Source of the DNA: Sternotherus odoratus
Lineage: Eukaryota > Chordata > Testudines > Kinosternidae
Length of the DNA: 64,000 nt
Reading direction: 5' to 3'
Assembly: GCA_032164245.1 (NCBI GenBank)
Contig: JAVMKO010000143.1
Coordinates: forward strand, 87,993 to 151,992
How positions within the stretch are numbered: position 1 is the first letter of the stretch; the number at the start of each line of letters is the position of its first letter. Position numbers and translations under genes: made by a program. The notes beneath the pieces are model-generated. The model saw nothing but the letters and a program-made list of their open reading frames with translations, was not told where the DNA came from and searched no databases. This document shows, piece by piece, positions 45,301 to 54,000 of this stretch.

Positions 45301-47956
45301 GGTCAGACCAAAGGTTCATTTAGCCCAGTATCCTGTCTGCTGACAGTGGCCAATGCCTGGTGCCCCGGAGTGAGTGAACCTAACAGGTAATGATCAAGTG
45401 ATCTCTCTCCTGCCATCCATCACCCTCCTCTGACAAACAGAGGCTAGGGACACCATTCCCTACCCATCCTGGCTAATAGCCATTAATAGACTTAACCTCC
45501 ATGAATTTATCCAGGTCTCTCAAACTCTGTTCTAGTCCTACCCTTCACAGCCTCCTCAGGCAAGGAGTTCCACCAGTTGACTGTGCGAAGAAGAACTTCC
45601 TTTTATTTGTTTTAAACCTGCTGCCCATTTATTTCATTTTAGTTCTATTATGGGAACAAATAACTTTTCCTTATTCACTGTCTCCACCCTACTCCCGATT
45701 TTATAGACCTCTATCATATCCCCCCTTTTGTGTTATTACCTTTTGAGTTTTTGGCTAGCTGTTCTTCAAACTCCTTCTTGGCTTTTCTTATTACATTTTT
45801 ACACTTAATTTGGCTGTGTTTATGCCCCTCTAGTTACCTCACTAGGATTTGACCTCCACTTTTTAAAAGATGCCTTTTTATCTCTCACTGCTTCTTTTAC
45901 CTGATTGTTAAGCCACGGTGGCTCTTTTTTAGTTCTTTGACTTTGTTTTTTAATTTGGGGTATACATTTAAGTTGGGCCTCTATTATGGTGTCTTTGAAA
46001 AGTGTCCATGCAGTTTGCAGGGATTTCACTTAAGTCACTTTACCTATTAATTTCCATTTAACTAACCCCCTCATTTTTGCATAGTTCCCCTTTCTGAAAT
46101 TAAATTCCACAGTGTCGGGCTGTTGAGATGTTCTTCCCACCACAGGAATGTTAAATGTTATTATATTATGGTCACTATTTCCAAGCGGTCCTGTTATAGT
46201 TACCTCTTGGACCAGCTCCTGCGCTCCATTCAGGACTAAATCAAGAGTGGCCTCTCCCCTTGTGGTTTCCTGTACCAGCTGCTCCAAGAAGCAGTTATTT
46301 AAAGTATCGAGGAATTTTGTCTCTGCATTTCGTCCTGAGGTGACATGTGCCCAGTCAATATGGGGATAATTGAAATCCCCTACTATTATTGAGTTCTTTA
46401 TTTTGACAGCCTCTCTAATCTCCCTTAGCATTTCATCGTCACTATCACTGTCCTGATCAGGTGGTCGATAATAGATCCTATTGTTATATTCTTATTGGAG
46501 CATGGAATTACTATCCATAGAGATTCTGTGGAACATGTGGATTCATTTAAGATTTTTACTTCATTTGATTCTACATTTTCTTTCACATCTAGTGCCACTC
46601 CCCCACCACCACGACCTGCTCTGTCCTTCCAATATATTTTATACCCTGGAATGATTGTGTCCCATTGATTGTCCTCACTCCACCAGGTTTCTGTGATGCC
46701 TATTACATCAATATTCTCCTTTAACACAAGGCACTCTAGTTCACCCATCTTATTATTTAGACTTCTGGCATTTGTGTACAAGGACTTTAAAAACTGGTCA
46801 CTGGTTATTTGTCTGCCCTTTTCTGATGTGTCAGATTCTTTTGTGTGTGACAGTTTCTCGTCTGATCTGGCCCCTACTTTATCCTTTTCCATCCTCCCTT
46901 CCTGACTAAAACCTAGAGAATCTCTATCAACAGACCCTCCTCCAAGAGAAGTCTCTGTCCGATCCAAAGTTCTCAGAGATAATCACTAATGGCCCAGAGA
47001 TCTCTTCAGCCAGTTCCTTCGATATTCTAGGATGCATTTCCTCAGACCCTGTGACCTGTGTATGTAATTCTTGTTCTTTCCTTAGTTTAGCCTCAGATCA
47101 CTTACACTGATGTTCAGACTGACTGTAAACTCCCACCTCTGCTACAATGGGTGACTCAAGGCCTGGGTATCGCACCCACTTCCCGGAGACCTCTGGCAGC
47201 CTGAGCCATGTGGCTGGAGCAGTCAGCGCTGGGGAGTGGCCCAGGGAGCCCAAGGCGCAGAGAATGGGCAGGAGGGGGCCGTGCCCACCGGGTACTCACC
47301 TTGAACCACCACTTGGACATGAGGAAGTAGTACTTGACGCTCTCCTCGCCGAACTGCTCAGCCACGTAGAGCCCCATGGAGCCATATTCATCGTAGATCC
47401 GCCGCTTGTTCTCGTCATTCAGCGTCGCGTTCGCATTGTTGATCTCCTTGAACTTCTCCACTGCCTCGGGATTCTCGGGGTTCTTGTCCGGGTGGTACTT
47501 CAGGGCCAGTTTCCTGCATGGTGTAGGGAAGCCATAGGGCTAAGGAGACGTCCCAAGCCACCCCCCACCAGATCTAAGGTGGGCAGCCAGAGAATCCTCC
47601 CTCCCTTTCCCTGGGGCTGGGGGACCCTGAGCTGCTTGGTACGAGGAGCCTTGGGACAGCATGGGGCGATCCCTCCCCCCACAGGAGATGTTACTGCACC
47701 CTGCATTCCTCTCCGGACACAGGGGCAGAGCCCAGCATTCCTGCATGGCTGTCTGGGCTCCCCCTGCCGCAGCAGCAGAGGGGCAGCCAAACGGGCCCAT
47801 GGGAGCGGCTGGGGTCGCTGGGCCCAGCAGGTGGGCTCCCTACCTGTACGCCTTCTTGATCTCCTCTGAAGACGCCCCCTTCTCCAGGCCCAGGACTCTA
47901 TACAAACTCTCCCCGGCCCGGGACATTTTCCGCTGGGGTCGGCCGGGTTCCGCCAT
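42252..47956 (-). CDS. DNAJC5G: DNAJC5G, cysteine-string-protein family J-domain co-chaperone, 4 coding exons
   Basis: Membrane-anchored Hsp40 that in the CSP family stimulates Hsc70 ATPase on secretory vesicles. Exons: 47844-47956, 47300-47513, 43989-44142, 42252-42340, all with GT/AG sites and matching phases. The product is 189 residues, equal to human DNAJC5G (189; DNAJC5 is 198). It has a J domain about residues 16-83 with an intact HPD (H45-P46-D47), then a linker ([18 protein letters not shown]), a cysteine string about 113-130 with 14 cysteines for palmitoylation, then [10 protein letters not shown] and the CSP tail motif TQTPIVVQP. The linker residues SVKYYF and WWFK resemble DNAJC5G more than DNAJC5, and the next gene downstream is TRIM54, as for mammalian DNAJC5G. 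The tail is DNAJC5-like, so it looks less degenerate than the testis-expressed human gene. An untranslated first exon lies near 50.3 kb. Poly(A) signal ATTAAA at 41551-41546. Confidence 0.92.
42585..42960. repeat. about 79-bp minisatellite in DNAJC5G intron 4
   Basis: Nearly identical units with GGAGTCCAGGCTGGGAGGGC, CAGGGAGAGGAGGCTGGGAG and AACCAGGCTGGGTGTGGCGG, decaying toward the right. Confidence 0.9.
43989..44142 (-). CDS. DNAJC5G: DNAJC5G exon 4 (cysteine string)
   Basis: 154 nt, phase 0 in, phase 1 out (GAA G, donor GTGAGG). It begins [10 protein letters not shown] followed by nine consecutive Cys, Phe, then CCGKC. This palmitoylated membrane anchor is the family signature. It ends [14 protein letters not shown]. 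Confidence 0.94.
44285..47130 (-). mobile_element. CR1 LINE, antisense, 5'-truncated and broken, in DNAJC5G intron 3
   Basis: Minus-strand frames in order: endonuclease start (about 46967-46425, with TNARSL and ITETWW), endonuclease continuation (46431-46030, [10 protein letters not shown] and SDHNIITF), post-endonuclease region (46029-45820), reverse transcriptase start (about 45263-45069, [11 protein letters not shown]) and reverse transcriptase end (44971-44678, [20 protein letters not shown]), then the CR1 3' tail to 44285. Frameshifts and a missing middle make it inactive. A second fragment is nested at 45290-45735. Confidence 0.85.
45290..45735 (-). mobile_element. nested CR1-type 3' fragment
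   Basis: Interrupts the host CR1. It starts AGAACTGGGTCAGACCAAAGG on plus and runs to CATATCCCCCCTTTTG, the antisense form of a common turtle CR1/SINE 3' end. Related to 13541-13725. Confidence 0.6.
47300..47513 (-). CDS. DNAJC5G: DNAJC5G exon 3 (J domain with HPD)
   Basis: 214 nt, finishing a split Arg codon then 71 codons. It contains [13 protein letters not shown] with the HPD catalytic tripeptide and [11 protein letters not shown], and ends WWFK at donor GTGAGT. The exon length matches the equivalent CSP exon. Confidence 0.95.
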
Positions 47957-47962
47957 GTTGTT
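47844..47962 (-). CDS. DNAJC5G: DNAJC5G exon 2 (start codon, beginning of J domain)
   Basis: Acceptor ATACAG then AACAAC and ATG at 47956. 37 codons plus two bases ([10 protein letters not shown], then [20 protein letters not shown]), donor GTAGGG. The ten-residue extension before the Ser-rich start is longer than in DNAJC5. An in-frame second Met at residue 11 is an alternative start. Confidence 0.9.
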
Positions 47963-48829
47963 CTGTATTGGAAGTGGAATTGGGGGTGTAAATCACCAGG
48001 CCCACATCTTGCAAGCTCCAGCCACCACTTTGTGGGGCAGGACTGGTGAAGACGGGGTGCTGGGCGCAGGGCCTGCCACACCAGATATTCCAGCTCCCCG
48101 GAGCAAGCAGCGGGGCCTGTGCTGGCCAGGATCACCCACTGCAGGGCCAGCTCATCATGGCAATCCAGGCAGGAAGCTGCCCAGGGGGTCCCCCTCCCGA
48201 CACAGGGCCTGCTCAGCAGAGCCCCCCGGGTATTAAAGAACCACGCAGACACCAGCTCTCCAGATGTCCAAGTCTCGCACGCTGCAGCCAGTGCTCACAC
48301 CACCAGCCAAGAAGCAGAGAACAGCAGATTTCCAGCAGGCCCCGCATCCACCACCTGGCCTGGGGCTCCCCACACACGGCAAGACCCGGCCAGCAGTGCT
48401 CACAGCTCCCTCCATCCCACACACAACCCTGGACAGGAGACAAGGCCACCTCAGGGCCAGGTGCAGCAAAGCCCACGGGCCCCAGCAGCCAGGGGCGAGC
48501 CTGCCACCTGAGCAGACTCCCGGCCATGGGTGCACCAGCTGCTCTGCCTCCCTGTCCCCCTCAATGGCCAGCACTGCCCCACGTCAGTGCAGCACATCCC
48601 ACCCCCAGCCATGCACCCAAGGAGTGACCTCCCCAGACACCCCAGCCCGTCTGCCGCTGCTCGGAGCTCTGGGCTGCTGGCACCCGGCAAAGGCCCAAGA
48701 GCTCAGCGGCAGGACGGGGGCAGGACCCGGCAGCAGGAATGAGGAAGTGAAACAAGGCAGGGCCAGAACTGGCCGGACAGGGAGGAGGAACAAACAGAGA
48801 AAGACCCCAGCACCCAGCCTGCCCCCGCC
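47963..48829. other. DNAJC5G intron 1, unique part
   Basis: No exon or repeat recognised between coding exon 2 and the G-rich array. Confidence 0.5.
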
Positions 48830-50130
48830 CATGACCCCAGGGGGGGGGCCTCAGACAGCGCAGCCCCCGCCCGCCCATGACCCCGGGGGGGGAGGGGGGA
48901 GGGCCTCAGACAGCGCAGCCCCCGCCCGCCCATGACCCCGGGGGGGGGGGGGCTCAGACAGCGCAGCCCCCACCCGCCCATGACCCCGGGGGGGGGGGCT
49001 CAGCGCAGCCCCCACCCGCCCATGACCCCGGGGGGGGGGGCTCAGCGCAGCCCCCACCCGCCCATGACCCCGGGGGGGGGGGCTCAGACAGCGCAGCCCC
49101 CGCCCGCCCATGACCCCGGGGGGGGGGGGGCTCAGACAGCGCAGCCCCCGCCCGCCCATGACCCCGGGGGAGGGTGGGCTCAGCGCAGCCCCCGCCCGCC
49201 CATGACCCCGGGGGGGGGGGGGCTCAGACAGCGCAGCCCCCGCCCGCCCATGACCCCGGGGGGGGGGGCTCAGACAGCGCAGCCCCCGCCCGCCCATGAC
49301 CCCGGGGGGGGGGGGGCTCAGACAGCGCAGCCCCCGCCCGCCCATGACCCCGGGGGGGGGCTCAGCGCAGCCCCCACCCGCCCATGACCCCGGGGGGGGG
49401 GGGGGGCTCAGACAGCGCAGCCCCCGCCCGCCCATGACCCCGGGGGAGGGGGGGCTCAGACAGCGCAGCCCCCGCCCGCCCATGACCCCGGGGGAGGGGG
49501 GGCTCAGACAGCGCAGCCCCCGCCCGCCCATGACCCCGGGGGAGGGGGGGCTCAGACAGCGCAGCCCCCGCCCGCCCATGACCCCGGGGGGGGGGGGGCT
49601 CAGACAGCGCAGCCCCCGCCCGCCCATGACCCCGGGGGAGGGGGGGCTCAGACAGCGCAGCCCCCGCCCGCCCATGACCCCGGGGGGGGGGGGGGCTCAG
49701 CGCAGCCCCCGCCCGCCCATGACCCCGGGGGGGGGGGGCTCAGCGCAGCCCCCGCCCGCCCATGACCCCGGGGGGGGGGGGGGCTCAGCGCAGCCCCCGC
49801 CCGCCCATGACCCCGGGGGGGGGGGGGCTCAGCGCAGCCCCCGCCCGCCCATGACCCCGGGGGGGGGGGGGCTCAGCGCAGCCCCCGCCCGCCCATGACC
49901 CCGGGGGGGGGGGGCTCAGCGCAGCCCCCGCCCGCCCATGACCCCGGGGGGGGGGGGGCTCAGCGCAGCCCCCGCCCGCCCATGACCCCGGGGGGGGGGG
50001 CTCAGCGCAGCCCCCGCCCGCCCATGACCCCGGGGGGGGGGGCTCAGCGCAGCCCCCGCCCGCCCATGACCCCGGGGGGGGGGGCTCAGCGCAGCCCCCG
50101 CCCGCCCATGACCCCGGGGGGGGGTCTCAC
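48830..50130. repeat. G-run minisatellite in DNAJC5G intron 1
   Basis: About 28 units of 41-50 bp containing GCAGCCCCCGCCCGCCCATG, ACCCC and a G run of 8-13, then CTCAGACAG or CTCAG. Most length variation is in the G run. Two domains: units with GACAG (left) and without (right). Confidence 0.97.
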
Positions 50131-50300
50131 ACCCTCAGCCGGCGGGGGCGGCCCCGCCCCCCGGCCCCTCACTCCGGGGCGGCTCCGGCCTCTCGTGGCC
50201 GGGAGTTCCGCAGGCCAGCGGCAGCAGCCGCACACCGCCCGGCCGGGGGCGCTGGACCCTGCTCTCCCGGCCCCGGCCCCGGCCCCGGCCCGTCTCTCAC

Positions 50301-50450
50301 CGGCGGCTCCCGCGGCCCCGCTCAACCTCCGTCACCGACCCGGCGGAACCAAACACCCCTTACGACTGCGCATGCGCAGCCCGAGCCATGCGCAGGCGTC
50401 TTAGTTCCCGACCGGCCCTGCGCATGCGCCGTTCTTTACACGGAAATGAA
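50301..50450 (-). promoter_or_regulatory. DNAJC5G: DNAJC5G untranslated first exon and core promoter (approximate)
   Basis: A donor GCCGCCG-GTGAGA at 50301/50300 and a coding exon 2 that begins with an acceptor six bases before its ATG imply an untranslated exon here. The stretch is very CpG-rich with NRF1-type palindromes. The transcription start is not fixed. Confidence 0.55.
50366..50430. promoter_or_regulatory. cluster of NRF1-type sites
   Basis: CTGCGCATGCGCAG at 50366-50379, CCATGCGCAGG at 50387-50397 approximately, and CTGCGCATGCGCC at 50418-50430. A fourth, GTGCGCATGCGCAG, lies at 50614-50627. GCGCATGCGC is the NRF1 consensus, typical of CpG-island promoters with dispersed starts. 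Confidence 0.65.
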
Positions 50451-50512
50451 ACGGCAGGGCCCCAGGGGCGGCCCGTCCCTAGGGCCACCGAGCCTGGGAG
50501 GCCCCTGGAGAC

Positions 50513-50570
50513 ACAACTCCCAGCATGCCCCGCGGCCGGCCACACCAACTCCCAGCATGCCCCGCGCGCC
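50513..50570. promoter_or_regulatory. two ZNF143/SBS-type sites
   Basis: AACTCCCAGCATGCCCCGCG occurs at about 50515-50534 and again at about 50547-50566. It fits the ZNF143 (Staf) SBS motif ACTCCCAGCATGC with the downstream CGCG. The pair sits upstream of DNAJC5G, between it and the poly(A) site of the UCKL1-like gene. Confidence 0.6.
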
Positions 50571-50640
50571 GCCACTCCCCCTCCCCCCGCAGGCAGTGGC
50601 GGGAAGGAGGCGCGTGCGCATGCGCAGTCCAGGCTGACCC

Positions 50641-50646
50641 TTTATT
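50641..50646 (-). terminator. poly(A) signal AATAAA of the UCKL1-like gene
   Basis: AATAAA on the minus strand about 340 nt past the stop codon, so cleavage is expected near 50.62 kb. It fixes the 3' UTR at about 365 nt and leaves only some 200-300 bp to the DNAJC5G promoter. Confidence 0.7.
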
Positions 50647-50984
50647 GAGGCGCGTACAGGACCGGAGAGCCGCGGGCCGGCGAAGAGCGACCCCCCCCCC
50701 CCGGGACCCCCCCGCCCCGCGGTCCGAGCCCCGCTCGGCACGAGACCCCCGGGCGGCCTCGCCCGCTCCCGGGAGCCGCGGGACACCGGACGGGTCCCCG
50801 CCCCCCGCCCCGGAGAGCGGCCGGCTCCCTGCCACCGATCCCGGGCCCGAGTGAACGCGCACTGCAGTCCCGGTGCACGCGCACGGGAGCGCGCGGGGGG
50901 GCAGCTTCCACGTGGCAGTGTGTGGTCCAGGGGGACCCCCGTGAGGCCAGCCGGGGGCGGGGGAAGGCGGGCAGGCCGTGGCAC

Positions 50985-51058
50985 TCAGCAGTCCGTGCTC
51001 GCACTCTCACAGCAGGCCGAGGGCGCGTCCGTACCAAAGTACCTGTCTCCAAAGTTAC
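50985..51058 (-). CDS. UCKL1-like last exon with variant C-terminus
   Basis: Acceptor TTGTCTAG, phase 1. It encodes [10 protein letters not shown], the family uracil-site loop, then [13 protein letters not shown] and TGA at 50987-50985. The tail differs from the acidic EEEVAYTG-type end of human UCKL1 and is rich in Cys and Ser. Confidence 0.9.
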
Positions 51059-54000
51059 CTAGACAAGAGCAGGACCGTCAGGTGACCAGCAACAGCACCA
51101 CAGCCCCCCCCCCGAGCGAAACCCCCCCAGAGTGAAACCCCCACAGCCCCCCACAGAGCGAAACCCCCCAGAGTGAAACCCCCACAGCCCCCCCCGAGCG
51201 AAACCCCCACAGCCCCCCACAGAGCGAAACCCCCCAGAGTGAAACCCCCACAGCCCCCCCCAGAGCAAAACCCCCCCAGAGTGAAACCCCCACAGAGCGA
51301 AACCCCCCCAGAGTGAAACCCCCCCAGAGTGAAACCCCCACAGCCCCCCCCCGAGCGAAACCCCCACAGCCCCCCAGAGCGAAACCCCCACAGCCCCCCA
51401 CAGAGCGAAACCCCCCCAGAGCGAAACCCCCCCAGAGTGAAACCCCCCCAGAGTGAAACCCCCACAGCCCCCCACAGAGCGAAACCCCCCAGAGTGAAAC
51501 CCCCACAGCCCCCCACGCCGACCCCTGCAGAGTGAAACCCCCACAGCCCCCCACGCCAACCCGTGGAGAGCGAAACCACTGCCCAGCCCTGCTGGGAGCA
51601 CAGCGTCTAGCACAGCTAGGGCCGTGCTGGGAAGGGCTCAGCAGCCCCCACGCTATGCTCCCCGGTCTCACCGATGCCAGGGATGATGTGGAATTCCTCG
51701 TTGACTCTCTTGTCCACAGCGGTGGTGATGATGCGGACGCGGGGGAAGGCGTAGGCCACGGAGTGAACCCCCATCTCCGCCATCAGCAGGGACAGCAGGA
51801 AGATCTTCTCCTCGTGGACATCGTGATCCTGCAGCACAGACCGTGCTGAGCGCTCTGGCCCCAGAACGAAGTGCATGCGCGGCAGGTGGAGCCCTCCATC
51901 CTGGGAGGCTAGGCCCCTGCCCAAGCACCCCCGGAGCCCTGGGCCGCTGGGAACCCTGAGCCACACCCTCTAGTGCGAGTCCCGGGCCGGCCCCAGCCAC
52001 GCCGCGCCTCCCCTCCTGAGACACCCCGCTCTTCCTGAAGACCCTGAGTTTTTTCTATGCCCCATGCCCGTTCTGGGCAGCTGAGGGGTGGTATCTGCTA
52101 CTCCAGGAGCCGAGTTGCACATACCACCTCAGCACCTGCCTGGTGAATAAACAGCAGCCAAAACTCCCCCCATGCAAACCACCAAAACCCAAGGCTTGGT
52201 GGCAGCGGTTATGCCAGGGGAGTCTTAGCCCATTCTACCACCACCTATGGCAAAGTGCCCCATGCTCTGAGAGCAGTAGCCTCCCACCTTTCCTGCTGAA
52301 AACCCCAGCTGCCCAGCCTCCCCTCCCCCCAGCAGCCAGCCCCGGCAGGCTCACCAGCAGGACGCGCACGGCCATCATGGCTGCGGCCCCCGTGGACACG
52401 GTGCTGTCCATAAGGATGACATAGTCTTCGCTGATCTCCTTGGGGAGCCGCAGATAGTGCAGCTGAGGAGAGATGGGGACAGGGCTTAGCCCTGGGCCCA
52501 GCCCCCAGGCAGAGCAGGGGGGCTGCTGAGAACAAGCACTGGGGGTGCTGGGGGGTGGGGGCAGAGAGGGGATGGACAGGGCAGTGCTCACCTCAGGCTC
52601 CCCTGTGTCATGGTTGGTCTGGATCAGAATCTTGCCCAGGCGAATGTCTTTGCAGACGGCAGTGAGGGCCTGCTCCATGGTCTCCCCTGCCCGCAGGATG
52701 GACACACCCGTGATCTGGTGCGGGCCCAAGACAACAGCCACTGAGATTGGACCGGGCATGGGGCAGCGGCTGCCTCCCGCATCTCAGACCCCACCGCTCT
52801 CCCTTTCCCCAGCCCCACTTCTTATTCCCCAAAGCACTCTGGGAAGCCTTGCATCTCCCCTCTGGAGCCCATGGGGATGTTGTCTAAACACCTATCTAGG
52901 ACAGTTCTCTGGCCCCCATCAGCCTGGGACCCAAGGGCCTCACTATCTCCTCCCAGCCCTGCCTCGCTGCACAGGACAGGGGGAACTGAGCTCACAGCAG
53001 CCCAGTGACTGGCCTGGGGTCACACAGGCAGTCTGTGCAGAGCAGGGAGTGGAACCGGCTCTCCCCAGGCCTGGCCCGCGGAATGGCCACCCTCCTCCAG
53101 TGTCCTGGGGGGACCTGGCCAGTCTCACCCGCTGCCTGTGGAACCGCTTCCCTTCGTACACCGTCCCCTGAGGCGTCTCCACTGTCACCGGCTGCAGGAG
53201 AAGAGCAGGTGTTAACATGGGACAGCACAAGTGCAGGGCCTGAGCCTCACATGGCAGGTTGGGGGGAAGGGGCAGGGCCTGTGTGAGTGGCAGGCAAGAG
53301 GGCGGGTCAACAGGGAAGGGGCAGGGCCTGTGCCATGAGTGGCAGGCAGGAGGGCGGGTCACCAGGGAAGGGGCAGGGCTTGTATTGTGAGTGGCAGGCA
53401 GGAGGGCGGGTCACCAGGGAAGGGGCAGGGCTTGTATTGTGAGTGGCAGGCAGGAGGGCAGGTCACTGGGGAAGGGGCAGGGCTTGTATTGTGAGTGGCA
53501 GGCAGGAGGGCGGGTCACCAGGGAAGGGGCAGGGCTTGTATTGTGAGTGGCAGGCAGGAGGGCAGGTCACCGGGGAAGGGGCAGGGCTTGTATTGTGAGT
53601 GGCAGGCAGGAGGGCGGGTCACCAGGGAAGGGGCAGGGCTTGTATTGTGAGTGGCAGGCAGGAGGGCGGGTGACGTACTTTGAGTGGCAGGCAGGAGGGC
53701 GGGTCACCGGGGAAGGGGCAGGGCTTGTATTGTGAGTGGCAGGCAGGAGGGCGGGTCACCGGGGAAGGGGCAGGGCCTGTATTGTGAGTGGCAGGCAGGA
53801 GGGCGGGTCACGTACGTTGAGTGGCAGGAAGGAGAGGGCATGTTCAATCAGCAGTCTCATCAGGCGCTTGGAATAGAAGATGAACTCGTCCCTGGTTGTC
53901 TCCTTGTTCCTGGGCCCAGGGACACAGCGGTGAGAGCAGACTCCAGGCCCTGGGGCCCCTGCCCAATTCCAGCCCCATCTCACGGGGGCAGAATGCAGTG

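Noticed and set aside
52195..52212. TGGTGGCAGCGGTTATG as a retroviral primer site
   Set aside because: No LTR boundaries or TSD were found around it.
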